Source of the DNA: Cyclobacterium sp. SYSU L10401
Lineage (GTDB): Bacteria; Bacteroidota; Bacteroidia; Cytophagales; Cyclobacteriaceae
Direction: 5' to 3'
DNA: 64,000 nt
NCBI RefSeq assembly: GCF_010993705.1
Contig: NZ_WOFO01000008.1
Coordinates: forward strand, 172,112-236,111
A model generated the notes under the pieces. That model did no database searches and had not been told where the DNA came from. It worked only from the letters and a program-made list of their open reading frames with translations. Shown here one piece after another: positions 1 through 9,165 of the stretch. Position numbers and translations under genes: made by a program. Each line of letters begins with the position of its first letter. The stretch's first letter is position 1.

Positions 1-1320
1 GGAGAAAAGTCGGTGATGGCCATAGATCCGGGGTTCCGTACGGGATGTAAATTAGTTTGTTTGGGACCTCAGGGGCAGTTGTTGCAAAATGAAACCATTT
101 ATCCCAATGAACCTCAAAAGAAAACCCATGAATCCGGTGCTTTGGTAAAATACCTGGTAGAGCGACATGGGATTGAAGCCATTGCCATAGGAAATGGCAC
201 GGCCAGCAGGGAAACAGAGCTCTTCATCAAAAACATTGGACTGGCACCTGAAGTATTGGTCGTCATGGTCAACGAAAGTGGGGCCTCCATTTATTCTGCT
301 TCCGAGGTGGCCAGGGAGGAGTTTCCTGATCATGACCTGACCGTAAGAGGAGCTGTTTCCATAGGAAGAAGGCTCATGGACCCTTTGGCAGAATTAGTAA
401 AAATTGATGCCAAATCCATAGGTGTGGGGCAATACCAGCATGATGTAGATCAAACGGCACTTAAAAATTCATTGGATGATACGGTAATGAGTTGTGTAAA
501 TGGGGTAGGGGTTGAAGTGAATACTGCCTCTAAGCAACTCCTTACTTATGTCTCCGGTCTGGGTCCATCTCTGGCTCAAAATATTGTAGCCTTTAGGAAT
601 GAGCACGGACCTTTCAAGAGTAGGGAGGACATCAAAAAGGTGCCCCGCCTGGGAGAGAAAGCCTATGAGCAGGCAGCTGGATTTTTAAGGATAAGAAATG
701 GGGTAAATCCCTTGGATAGCAGTGCTGTGCATCCGGAAAGGTATGATTTGATCAAAAGGATGGCAGAGGACATGGGCGTGTCTGTGGCACAATTGATTAA
801 GGATGATCAACTGGTCCAGAAGATATCCTTGTCCAGGTATGTGGATGAGCAGGTAGGATTACCTACCCTGCAGGATATCCTGGAAGAATTGGGTAAACCA
901 GGTAGAGACCCGCGAGAACAGTTTGAGGTTTTTCAGTTTCAGGAAGGCATCAATGAAATGAAGGATTTGAAAGTGGGAATGGAGCTGCCTGGGATTGTTA
1001 CGAATATTACGCAATTTGGGGCCTTTGTAGATATAGGTGTGCACCAGGATGGCCTGGTACACTTGAGTCAGTTGGCAGATCGGTTTGTAAAGGACCCGAA
1101 AGAGGTGGTATCTGTCAATCAAAAAGTAACAGTGACGGTAATGGAAGTGGATCTGCCAAGGAAACGGATTGGGCTGAGTATGAAAGCGGATCCATTTGGG
1201 AAAACGTCTCAGGAACAGAAGGACAGAGGTCCTGCAAAAAAACGGATATCCAAAAAACCTGATAGTAAGGAAAGCATGGAAGAAAAGCTGAACCTGCTAA
1301 AGCAGAAATTTGGAAAATAG
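1..1320 (+). CDS. tex: Tex-family RNA-binding transcription accessory protein (5' end outside window)
   Basis: The reading frame is open from base 1, so the 5' end is missing; about 440 codons remain of a family that is usually 700-780 residues. What is left begins in the YqgF/RNase H-like domain (a GIDPGFRTGCK-type start, here AIDPGFRTGCK). A helix-hairpin-helix segment follows around residues 180-230 (SGLGPSLAQNIV), and an S1 RNA-binding domain lies near residues 325-395 (VGMELPGIVTNITQFGAFVDI). The C-terminal tail is basic, as is common in Tex. Tex proteins bind nucleic acid and associate with RNA polymerase in the cytoplasm; their exact role is poorly defined. The gene is followed by a strong intrinsic terminator, so it is the last gene of its transcript. 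The family call is secure; only the N-terminal part cannot be judged. Confidence 0.95.
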   Translation, partial: GEKSVMAIDPGFRTGCKLVCLGPQGQLLQNETIYPNEPQKKTHESGALVKYLVERHGIEAIAIGNGTASRETELFIKNIGLAPEVLVVMVNESGASIYSASEVAREEFPDHDLTVRGAVSIGRRLMDPLAELVKIDAKSIGVGQYQHDVDQTALKNSLDDTVMSCVNGVGVEVNTASKQLLTYVSGLGPSLAQNIVAFRNEHGPFKSREDIKKVPRLGEKAYEQAAGFLRIRNGVNPLDSSAVHPERYDLIKRMAEDMGVSVAQLIKDDQLVQKISLSRYVDEQVGLPTLQDILEELGKPGRDPREQFEVFQFQEGINEMKDLKVGMELPGIVTNITQFGAFVDIGVHQDGLVHLSQLADRFVKDPKEVVSVNQKVTVTVMEVDLPRKRIGLSMKADPFGKTSQEQKDRGPAKKRISKKPDSKESMEEKLNLLKQKFGK

Positions 1321-1337
1321 GAAATTCGGGAAGATGG

Positions 1338-1378
1338 TAAAAAAGCCCATGCTCAGTTTTTGAGCATGGGCTTTTTTT
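1338..1378 (+). terminator. Rho-independent terminator of tex
   Basis: An 11-bp perfect stem (GCCCATGCTCA at 1345-1355 pairing with 1361-1371) has a 5-nt loop, an A-run on the left and seven T on the right. It lies 25 nt after the tex stop codon. Confidence 0.92.
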
Positions 1379-1380
1379 GT

Positions 1381-2021
1381 AAAAATTCAACTAAAAACAC
1401 TGAGGGTGAATGGCTTGTCTCTATTTGTTAATGCGAGGCATTCAATCGATAAAAAACAGAATAATATTTTATAGTAAGGTGTAAAATACAAAATAAATTT
1501 TATAAATGTTAATAATATTTTTTCTGGTTCAAAATTTAACCATTAATTCGATTTTGAAACTTTAATTAAAGAATATAAGGGTGTTTTAAAATCCAAAAAA
1601 ATAATATGAAACAATAAAAATAGATTATTAAGTTTATTTTAAACCTTTAATAATTTTAATATCATAAAAATAGTATTTGTTAATTTAGTCTTTAAAATTG
1701 AATAATAAAAATTTTAAATTGTTAAAAAGGTTTATAATAAGTTAAAATAATAAAAAATAAAGAATAAATTGTTTTTTTATAATAATATTTAAATATTTCG
1801 TTTTGTTCCTTTATATAAAAAATAATTTGGTAAATTTTTCTTATTCGGTTTACTGTTTTATATTTATACCGAATTGTAGGAAGTAGGGTTATTGGAAACC
1901 TATTTTTCGATAAATACAATTCATTCCCCAAAATAATCTTTTCAGACTGACCCAAAAATAACCACTTGGGCTATCCGGCACTTATCCGGGTTAAAATCTT
2001 AACTTATTAACCATTAACAAC
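1381..2021. other. Very AT-rich spacer upstream of the first susC
   Basis: About 640 bp without a believable gene. The part from 1440 to 1860 is almost entirely A and T, much more so than the coding sequence around it. The susC promoter must lie here, but I could not find one convincing -33/-7 pair. The last 20 nt before the start codon (TATTAACCATTAACAACATG) resemble the leader end of the fourth susC (ATTAACAACAATCCATTATG). Confidence 0.6.
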
Positions 2022-5000
2022 ATGATTAAAAAATTTACTCACGCAAAGGAAAGGAGTAATGGCATGACCACACTCTTCCTTGGATTGATGATCCTTTTGG
2101 GATCTACATGTATTAATCCGCTCTTTGCACAGGAGCGGTCAGTATCTGGAAAGGTAATTGATGAAAATAAACAGCCTATTCCCGGAGCCAGTATATTGGT
2201 AAAAGGAACGACCAAGGGTGCGGCTACCGATATCAATGGGGAATTTTCCCTATCCCTTTCCGGCTCAGAAAACCTATTGGAGGTTTCCTTCATTGGCTAC
2301 GACAAAAAGGAAGTTAAAGTAGGTAATCAAAGTGAATTGACCATTTCCTTATTACCTGATGAAACAGCTCTATCAGAGGTGGTGGTAACTGCCTTCGGAA
2401 TGGAACGCGAAAAGAAGGCGTTAGGCTACACTACACAGGCGGTAGAGGGTAGCCAGATTGCAGATGCCCGCCAGCCGAATATTGCCAATAACCTTTCCGG
2501 ACGTGTTGCCGGAGTACAGATCAATAGCAATTCCATGCCAGGTAGTGGATCCCATATTGTAATCAGGGGATCTTCCTCTGTGGCTGGAAACAATCAGCCG
2601 TTGGTGGTATTGGATGGGGTGCCACTGGAACAATCTTCTGACAGAAGGTATGGCGGTGGATTATCTGAAATCAACCCGGATAATATCAAGGAAATAAATG
2701 TGCTGAAAGGTGCCACTGCTGCCGCCCTTTACGGGTCCAGAGCAGCTAACGGCGTGATCATGGTGACCACCAAAGATGGTTCCGGTTCCAAAGGTATTGG
2801 TGTGGAATACAATACCAACATGACTTTCGACAGGCCTTTGGTAGAACCTGGATTGCAAAACATTTATGGGGGTGGCATTGGCTACAGAACCTGGTATGTG
2901 GACGGAAGAAATGGCTTTGATGCTGACGGAATCCGGGGAACAGCCGGCGTGGATGAGAGCTGGGGACAGCCTATGGATGGTACTGAAGTTCCGCTTTGGT
3001 ACAGTGCTCCGGGAAGGGAGCCCTTATTGCCTCAGCCTGATAATTTCCAGCAGTTTTGGGAAACAGGTAGAAGCATGACCCATAACGTGGCCGTGGCGGG
3101 AGCTAACGAATCTGGTAATTTCAGGTTGTCTATGGGCAGGTTGGACCAGACCAGCATCATGTACAACAACAATTATTACCGGAATAACTTCAAGCTCAAT
3201 GCAGGTTATAATTTTACTGATAAACTAAAGTTTACTGTCAGTGCCGAATATGTTAAATCAGGGTCGGATAACAGAAGGTACACCGGAAGCTCGGATTTTA
3301 TTTGGGCTCACAGACATACCGATTATGATAAGCTAAGAAACTGGGATCAATATTACGATATCCAGCGGGAGACTTTTCGCCCCGGGGACGACTATCCCTA
3401 TGCCAACTGGCAGCATGAGTATTTTTCAAATCCTTACTTCCTGCAGGACCGCTATCCCAATGCCAATGAAAAAGACAGATTGGTTGGAAACATAGCGGCA
3501 ACCTATAGCTTTACAGATGATTTTAGCGTGATGGTCAGGTCAGGTACTGACTTCTGGACCGACAGCAGAACAGATGTAACAAGTGTGGAAAGGACCAAAA
3601 ATTTTGTAAGAATATTGGGTGCTTACACAGACACGCAAATGACCAGTCAGGAAACCAACAGTGATGTGATCCTGACCTATAATAAAACCCTGGATAATGG
3701 GTTTTCCCTGAATTTGCAGGGTGGTGCCATCAACAGGACCAACAATTATCAGATGACTGCTGTCAATGTCAGGGAACTAACCATTGATGGTTTATATAAC
3801 CTGGGTAACTATGCCAGTCCGGTAGTGCCGTCCAGTGAGATCAGAAAGCAGGTGGTAAACAGTGTTTTTGGTTCTGCCCAGTTTGGCTACGCCAACTCCA
3901 TATTCCTGGACGTGACCGGTAGGAATGATTGGTCCAGTACATTGCCATTAAATGGAAATTCCTTCTTTTATCCCTCAGTTGCCCTGAGTGCCGTATTGAC
4001 CGATTTATTCAATGTTCAAAGTAACTTCCTTTCCTTTGCAAAGGTAAGGGCCAGTTTGGCACAGGTAGGTAATGATGCCGATCCCTATCTTCTGAATCAG
4101 GTGTTTGCTTCCCAGGGACTCTGGGCTGGTACGACGCCTACTTATGCCGCCTCTGATGAAATTGCCAACAGGAACCTGAAGCCTGAAATTACCACGGGAC
4201 AGGAAATCGGTTTGGACATGAGGTTTTTGAATGGAAGAATAGGGTTGGATTTTACCTACTATCACCAATCCACCACCAATCAGATCCTGGCGGTAGCGAT
4301 CTCGAGGGCATCAGGCTACCAAAGTCAGATACTTAATGCCGGGGAAATTACCAATCAAGGTGTAGAATTGATGTTAACCGGTTCCGTTTTACAAAATGCC
4401 GGAGGTTTGAATTGGGATGTAGCTTTAAACTTTGCCAGAAACAGAAACCTTGTGGTTGAGTTGGCTGAAGGCCTTGAAAACTATACCCTGGGCAGTCAGA
4501 ACAGTCTGACCTCTGAAGCCAGAATCGGACAGCCTTATGGCACCCTGTATGGAAGAAGGTACCTGCGTTCACCTGAAGGAGAGATTGTTCATAGCAATGG
4601 TTTGCCCCAGTTGGAGGCCGGAACCTTCCAACTCGGAAATATTCAGCCGGATTGGATCGGAGGGTTGTCCAATACTTTTACCTATAGGGGATTTTCATTC
4701 GGTTCACTGATAGACGTAAGAATGGGTGGAGACCTGTTTGATGTAGGAACCGGTCTGGCACGAAAGACAGGACAATATGTGGAAACTGCTATCGGCAGGG
4801 AAGAAGGTGTAATTGGTCAGGGCGTGAAAAATGTTGGGACTGAGGAAAGCCCAGCCTACGTTCCCAATGATGTCATCGTTGGTGCGCAACCTTTCTGGAA
4901 TGCTCAAAACCCCAGAACCTACCATGAAGCTGGAATTTTTGATGGGTCTTTTATTAAATTAAGAGAGTTGTCTCTGGGCTATAGCTTGCCACAAGCCCTG

Positions 5001-5186
5001 CTGTCCAATACCTTCCTTCAAAGTGTCAGGTTATCTGTAGTGGGAAGAAACCTGGCGATTTTGTTCAGAAATCACCCTCACCTGGATCCTGAATTTGATG
5101 GAAAAGGTGGCAATGCGCAGGGTTTTGGATATGGTGAAATGCCTTCCACAAGAAACATAGGATTTAACCTGAATGTATCCTTTTAA
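2022..5186 (+). CDS. SusC/RagA-family TonB-linked outer-membrane receptor (1)
   Basis: A 1054-residue outer-membrane importer of the SusC/RagA class. A signal peptide covers residues 1-36 (cleavage near LFA-Q). A carboxypeptidase-regulatory-like/CNA-B domain follows (about 39-125, starting SVSGKVIDENKQPIPGAS), then the plug (about 130-245, with SEVVVTAFG, GRVAGVQI, VIRGSSS and LKGATAAALYGSRAANGV) and a 22-strand barrel ending in aromatic NVSF. SusC forms the TonB-powered pore whose lid is the SusD lipoprotein encoded next. It starts a + strand operon with the SusD-like gene 30 bp downstream, a small lipoprotein and probably the exported aminotransferase. The substrate cannot be read from the sequence; the company of an aminotransferase hints at something nitrogenous rather than a plain glycan. 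Confidence 0.96.
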   Translation: MIKKFTHAKERSNGMTTLFLGLMILLGSTCINPLFAQERSVSGKVIDENKQPIPGASILVKGTTKGAATDINGEFSLSLSGSENLLEVSFIGYDKKEVKVGNQSELTISLLPDETALSEVVVTAFGMEREKKALGYTTQAVEGSQIADARQPNIANNLSGRVAGVQINSNSMPGSGSHIVIRGSSSVAGNNQPLVVLDGVPLEQSSDRRYGGGLSEINPDNIKEINVLKGATAAALYGSRAANGVIMVTTKDGSGSKGIGVEYNTNMTFDRPLVEPGLQNIYGGGIGYRTWYVDGRNGFDADGIRGTAGVDESWGQPMDGTEVPLWYSAPGREPLLPQPDNFQQFWETGRSMTHNVAVAGANESGNFRLSMGRLDQTSIMYNNNYYRNNFKLNAGYNFTDKLKFTVSAEYVKSGSDNRRYTGSSDFIWAHRHTDYDKLRNWDQYYDIQRETFRPGDDYPYANWQHEYFSNPYFLQDRYPNANEKDRLVGNIAATYSFTDDFSVMVRSGTDFWTDSRTDVTSVERTKNFVRILGAYTDTQMTSQETNSDVILTYNKTLDNGFSLNLQGGAINRTNNYQMTAVNVRELTIDGLYNLGNYASPVVPSSEIRKQVVNSVFGSAQFGYANSIFLDVTGRNDWSSTLPLNGNSFFYPSVALSAVLTDLFNVQSNFLSFAKVRASLAQVGNDADPYLLNQVFASQGLWAGTTPTYAASDEIANRNLKPEITTGQEIGLDMRFLNGRIGLDFTYYHQSTTNQILAVAISRASGYQSQILNAGEITNQGVELMLTGSVLQNAGGLNWDVALNFARNRNLVVELAEGLENYTLGSQNSLTSEARIGQPYGTLYGRRYLRSPEGEIVHSNGLPQLEAGTFQLGNIQPDWIGGLSNTFTYRGFSFGSLIDVRMGGDLFDVGTGLARKTGQYVETAIGREEGVIGQGVKNVGTEESPAYVPNDVIVGAQPFWNAQNPRTYHEAGIFDGSFIKLRELSLGYSLPQALLSNTFLQSVRLSVVGRNLAILFRNHPHLDPEFDGKGGNAQGFGYGEMPSTRNIGFNLNVSF

Positions 5187-5216
5187 GTGATTTCCAACTT
5201 GGTAAAAAAGATAACA

Positions 5217-6677
5217 ATGAAAAGATTAAAATTTATTCCATACACCCTTTTGTTGGGACTATTCCTTGTGGCCGGTTCCTGTACGGAGGAATTTGAAGAA
5301 ATCAATACAGATCCAAACAATCCGGTTACCATATCTCCGGCCCTTCTACTCCCGAATGCCATACAGGTATCTGTGGACAGGTATTGGGGACATAGTACAC
5401 GCTTTGAAAGGTTAAATATTGATGCAGCCATGTGCTGGATTCAGCATTTGTCCAGGAATATTTACATCAATGCAGAAGGAGACACCTATGAAATTCCCAT
5501 TACCGTTTCCACTGGAACATGGAATAACCTGTACAACAGTTCTTTGGTGAATTTGGAGCAGGTGATTGAATTGGCCGGAGAAGGTGGAGAATTTCAGAAT
5601 AGAAATTATGAGGGTATTGCTTTGGTCATGAAGGCTTTCACCTTTTCTTACCTGACAGATGCCTTTGGCCCCATTCCTTATTCCAATGCCCTGAAAGGAG
5701 CTGCCGAAGAGCCGGTAAACTCTCCAGACTATGACTCTATGGAAGAGGTTTATGCCGGGGTATTGGAGGATTTGAAATTGGCCAATGAGAAGTTAACGGT
5801 CGGAGGACCGGTAGTAAATGGTGATATCATGTTTGACGGAGACATCATGCGCTGGAAGAAGTTTGCCAATTCCTTACGAATCAAATTGGCCAACCGACAG
5901 GCGGCCAAAAAGCCAGCAGAATCCCGGGCAATCATGCAGGAGATACTTTCATCTCCGGAAACTTATCCCATATTTACAGGGAATGATGATTATGCCGAGC
6001 TGAACCACGCCAATGTGATCGGTAGCAGGAATAAAATGTTTGACGTGTTTTCTACCCGATCTGACTGGAACATCAGTACCACATTGGTGGATAAGCTACT
6101 CGAGCTGGATGATGATCGGATCAATGTGTATGCATTGCCCTTGTCTGATGGAACCTTTGCAGGATTGCCCAATGGGTTAACCGATGCAGCTGCCTCCTCC
6201 ATATCCGCTTCTACCATTGGGCAGAAATTTCTGGATCCTGAAGCTCCAAGTATTTTGATGACCTATTCAGAATTGATGTTTGTGCTGGCCGAAGCAGCCT
6301 TTGATGGAGACATTACCGGAGACCACATGGATTACCTGGAGAAAGCAGTCAGTGGTTCTTTTGATCAACATGGCCTGGAAATGCCATCTGATTACATCAG
6401 CAGGTTGGGAAATATAGACAAGGAAACGATCATGACACAAAAGTGGATTTCCCTGTTTGGCCAGGGTATCGAAGCCTGGACGGAATACCGAAGAACTGGA
6501 TTTCCGCAAATGCCAACGCCTGATCCGAATGCGATCTTTGTAAACGAAGGCGTATTGCCAACGCGCATCGAATACCCTCCTTCCGAATACTCATTGAATA
6601 TGTCCAATCTGGAGGAAGGTATCCAAATGCTTGGCGGATCGGATAATATGAGAACCAGGTTATGGTGGGCAGAGTAA
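5217..6677 (+). CDS. SusD-like_2 family outer-membrane lipoprotein
   Basis: A 486-residue nutrient-binding lipoprotein, the probable lid of the preceding SusC pore. I start at the ATG at 5217 rather than the GTG at 5187: this gives a clean lipoprotein signal with the lipobox Cys at residue 22 (LVAGSC). The acidic TEEFEE after it fits surface export in Bacteroidota. The phrase INTDPNNP directly after the signal and the TPR-like body (AEAAFDG, QKWISLFGQGIEAWTEYRR) are typical of the SusD-like_2 (PF12771) branch rather than the starch-type SusD. The final third carries the family's WTEYRRTGFP region. Stop-to-start spacing from susC is 30 bp, so the two are co-transcribed. The family call is secure; the ligand is unknown. 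Confidence 0.93.
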   Translation: MKRLKFIPYTLLLGLFLVAGSCTEEFEEINTDPNNPVTISPALLLPNAIQVSVDRYWGHSTRFERLNIDAAMCWIQHLSRNIYINAEGDTYEIPITVSTGTWNNLYNSSLVNLEQVIELAGEGGEFQNRNYEGIALVMKAFTFSYLTDAFGPIPYSNALKGAAEEPVNSPDYDSMEEVYAGVLEDLKLANEKLTVGGPVVNGDIMFDGDIMRWKKFANSLRIKLANRQAAKKPAESRAIMQEILSSPETYPIFTGNDDYAELNHANVIGSRNKMFDVFSTRSDWNISTTLVDKLLELDDDRINVYALPLSDGTFAGLPNGLTDAAASSISASTIGQKFLDPEAPSILMTYSELMFVLAEAAFDGDITGDHMDYLEKAVSGSFDQHGLEMPSDYISRLGNIDKETIMTQKWISLFGQGIEAWTEYRRTGFPQMPTPDPNAIFVNEGVLPTRIEYPPSEYSLNMSNLEEGIQMLGGSDNMRTRLWWAE

Positions 6678-6737
6678 GCGTGCTGTTTAAAGCCATTATC
6701 GAAATGAAATTCATTCATAATCAATTGAATACATATC

Positions 6738-7172
6738 ATGAAAAAAATATTGAATAAAATTACATTATTGGGTTTGGTTGTGGCGGCTTTCTCTTGTGTG
6801 GAAGCGGTGGAATTGGCTACACCAAATGTTGCTTCTCCGGTATTGGTAGTTCTCGAAGGAAACGAATTTGAGGCCAGCACCGGTGTGGCCGTGGAAGGTT
6901 CCTTTTATGAACTCGATAAAAGCGGTATCCTTGATAGGACGGTAGGCATTGATTCCATTCCGGTTTCCGGATTGGAAGTAACGGTCTTCATCAATCAGAC
7001 CGAAGAAGTAAGTACCTTAACCACGGATGGTCAGGGAAAGATCTTGTTTCAGAATCCCTGGACCTCTTTGGGGATTTCAGCTCCAAGTTCCGGTACCCAG
7101 ATCAGGTTGGAATTTGCTGGAACGTACAATGACATTGCCTTCAGGCAATTCCACAATGTGCGGGTAAAATAA
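6738..7172 (+). CDS. Small lipoprotein of unknown function in the SusCD operon
   Basis: A 144-residue protein with a lipoprotein signal (Cys at residue 20, VAAFSC) that I do not recognise as a named family. After the Cys it has a low-complexity linker. The rest is predicted to be mainly beta strand, with phrases such as GLEVTVFINQTEEV and a repeated glycine/serine pattern that suggests one Ig-like or CNA-B-like sandwich. It lies 60 bp after the susD-like gene on the same strand and has no terminator before it, so it probably belongs to the same transcript and sits on the same membrane. It may be an extra substrate-binding or complex-stabilising subunit, but that is only inferred from position. 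Confidence 0.8.
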   Translation: MKKILNKITLLGLVVAAFSCVEAVELATPNVASPVLVVLEGNEFEASTGVAVEGSFYELDKSGILDRTVGIDSIPVSGLEVTVFINQTEEVSTLTTDGQGKILFQNPWTSLGISAPSSGTQIRLEFAGTYNDIAFRQFHNVRVK

Positions 7173-7204
7173 AATAGTAAATCTTAGGACAGGGTTCCTT
7201 GAGT

Positions 7205-7299
7205 AAGGGATGTTTTGTTTTGGTAAAAGTCTGTTTCTATTTATGGTAATGTACCTTAGAATGAGATTGACGCATAAAATACCAGGCAAAGCATCCCTT
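7205..7299. repeat. 13-bp inverted repeat between the lipoprotein gene and the aminotransferase gene
   Basis: AAGGGATGTTTTG (7205-7217) and CAAAGCATCCCTT (7287-7299) pair along 13 positions with a single G-U type mismatch. The 69-nt loop almost fills the 179-bp gap. It could be an RNA processing or attenuation element that sets aminotransferase expression apart from susCD. No T-run follows, so it is not an ordinary terminator. Confidence 0.6.
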
Positions 7300-7351
7300 T
7301 ATACCTTTAAATCTTACAAAATAATTTTAACCACTTAACAAAAGAACGATC

Positions 7352-8497
7352 ATGACTAACTTAAACAGAAGAAACTGGCTAAAATCCAGTATGACGCTAA
7401 CTGCAGGTCTGATGACCATGGGCTATGCCGGGGCAGAAAACGGAAGAGATGTAGCTTCAGCGAAAGCTTTTCCTAAAAAAGACAGGTATGCCAGATTGAC
7501 TTCAAATGAAAATCCATTTGGTCCTTCAGCCTCTGCAAAAAAAGCTTTGAAAGCTGCTTTGGATGATGCTTTCTTGTATCCCAGGGAGTACAGGCAAACA
7601 CTGGTGGAGCTCATCGCAAAGGAAGAAGAGGTAAGTGAAGACCATATCCTGCTAGGAGCCGGATCCAGTGAGCTGCTACATGCCGCTGCCAGGGTATATG
7701 GAGGAGCAAATGGAAAAGTCTTGTCCGCTGATCCCACCTATACCTCCCTGGTTAGATCCGCTGAAATGCTGGGTGCTGAATGGGTGAAGGTGCCTTTGGA
7801 TAAAAACTTCGACCATGACCTGTCTACCATGGAACATCAGGTCAAACCGGATATATCCCTGGTCTATCTGGTAAATCCCAATAATCCAACCGGTAAAATC
7901 ATGACCGGAGAGGAAATCATTGGTTTCTGTGATACCGTATCTTCCAAAGTACCAGTGTTTGTGGATGAGGCTTATTGGGACTATATGGAAAACCCCAAAG
8001 GATCTACTACTACTGCCTGTATCAAAAAAGGAGCAAACGTAATCGTAGCCAGAACTTTTTCTAAAGTTCATGCTTTTGCTGGTCTACGTGTAGGATACTG
8101 TATTGCTCAACCGGAGGTAATTAAAATGCTGGCTAAGGAAGGTCCCAGAAATACTTTGAGTGGTCCATCGATGAGTGCTGCCACAGCCAGTTTGGTAGAC
8201 CATGAATTCATCAAGTATTCTGTTAAGATGAATAATGAAGGTAAAAAATTCGTTTATGATGTTTTGGAAAAAACCGGTCACGATTATTTCCCATCTCATA
8301 CCAATTTTATTTTATTCCCCATTGCCATGGATTATTCAGATTTCAGAAAGAAAATGCTGGATAGAGGAGTGGGCATAAAAAGCATGAATGTTGCCGGTCA
8401 GGATTATTGCCGGGTTAGTATGGGAAAAATGGAAGACCTGGAAATGTTTGCAGACGTTTTCCAAAAAGTAATCGGTACCTCTATCAACAAATCCTAA
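7352..8497 (+). CDS. Tat-exported PLP-dependent aminotransferase, HisC-like (1)
   Basis: A 381-residue fold-type I aminotransferase of the histidinol-phosphate aminotransferase-like class I/II group. The PLP-site residues are present: ADPTYTSL (Tyr130), NPNNPTG (Asn178 region), DEAYWDY (Asp205, Tyr208), FSKVHAFAGLRVGY (Schiff-base Lys238, Arg246) and CRVSMG near the C-terminus. Unlike cytosolic HisC, it begins with a twin-arginine signal (NRRNWLK at residues 5-11, a hydrophobic stretch, then YAGA). It therefore should be exported folded, with its cofactor, to the periplasm. It is last in the SusCD operon and followed by a terminator. A paralogue with the same signal lies at 10356-11522. Because of the export signal I would not name it hisC; the substrate is unknown and a decarboxylase or lyase role is possible in this fold. 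Confidence 0.9.
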   Translation: MTNLNRRNWLKSSMTLTAGLMTMGYAGAENGRDVASAKAFPKKDRYARLTSNENPFGPSASAKKALKAALDDAFLYPREYRQTLVELIAKEEEVSEDHILLGAGSSELLHAAARVYGGANGKVLSADPTYTSLVRSAEMLGAEWVKVPLDKNFDHDLSTMEHQVKPDISLVYLVNPNNPTGKIMTGEEIIGFCDTVSSKVPVFVDEAYWDYMENPKGSTTTACIKKGANVIVARTFSKVHAFAGLRVGYCIAQPEVIKMLAKEGPRNTLSGPSMSAATASLVDHEFIKYSVKMNNEGKKFVYDVLEKTGHDYFPSHTNFILFPIAMDYSDFRKKMLDRGVGIKSMNVAGQDYCRVSMGKMEDLEMFADVFQKVIGTSINKS

Positions 8498-8553
8498 GGA
8501 CCGATGGATTTCTCCCATTGAAATCCCTTATTCCATCATCAATCTCAGGTATT

Positions 8554-8588
8554 AAAACAGCCTCTTCCAAAAAGAGGCTGTTTTTTTT
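8554..8588 (+). terminator. Rho-independent terminator of the first SusCD operon
   Basis: A 13-bp stem (AAAACAGCCTCTT at 8554-8566 with 8572-8584), a 5-nt loop and a run of eight T. It lies 57 nt after the aminotransferase stop codon. Confidence 0.92.
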
Positions 8589-9072
8589 GGTTTCAACAGG
8601 GTAATAACCTTTTATCTGAAGGACCAACGACAAATTTTAAAGATCATGCTCACAGGTAATAGCGAAAGGTCGGTTTCATTGATGGGCTAACTTGGGGCTA
8701 ATGCGATAAAAACACCGTGGCTGTTTTCTCGCCGGGTCGCACTTTCCGCATCCGCTTACCCGGGGCTACCAATCTGGCAATCCTATGCGCTTGCTTTTTT
8801 TATGCTCTCCTCCTGATTGTAAGTTTAAATATGTTTGTTCTCAGAATGAATGTTTTTTTAGCACTTTTACACCCCGAAATCACCTTATTAACTAATGGAA
8901 GGAGTTTTATGCTGGTATTGCCGGCTTGAATATTGAGAGTTAAGTGATATTCCCTGGTTGGTTCGTTTCGTGACGTATTTCCTGAAAGAGGTAGACTTGC
9001 AAAAAACTGGTTAGGCCATCTATTTTGCAGAAGAAAAGTAAACGAATAATTTGACCCGGACCAGCAGCTTAT
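8589..9072. other. Non-coding stretch with a GC-rich stem-loop relic
   Basis: About 480 bp between two terminators, with no gene I would defend; the 70-codon frame here has no family features. Its middle (about 8715-8790) is clearly more GC-rich than the flanks. It contains CCGGGT (8732-8737) facing ACCCGG (8758-8763) across a 20-nt loop, with two TCCGC copies in the loop. It looks like a dispersed repeat or the remains of an element. Confidence 0.45.
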
Positions 9073-9109
9073 AAAAAAAAGCAGCTCTCCACATGAAAAG
9101 CTGCTTTTT
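9073..9109 (-). terminator. Rho-independent terminator of the aminotransferase-carrier operon
   Basis: The sequence AAAAAGCAGCT (9076-9086) pairs with AGCTGCTTTTT (9099-9109). Read on the - strand, the stem ends in a T-run of about eight. It lies just beyond the stop codon of the carrier gene and could work in both directions. Confidence 0.85.
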
Positions 9110-9165
9110 AAGTTTACAGAGGTAAATCTGATCACATTGTAAATTAATTGTTAGTGGTTTATTTT

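Noticed and set aside
6392-6880. 162-codon - strand frame over the end of the SusD-like gene and the lipoprotein start
   Set aside because: Antisense to two well supported genes and with no recognisable domain.
8717-8929. 70-codon + strand frame in the spacer after the first operon
   Set aside because: It begins in a GC-rich repeat-like element, has no family features and is preceded by no promoter box I could see.
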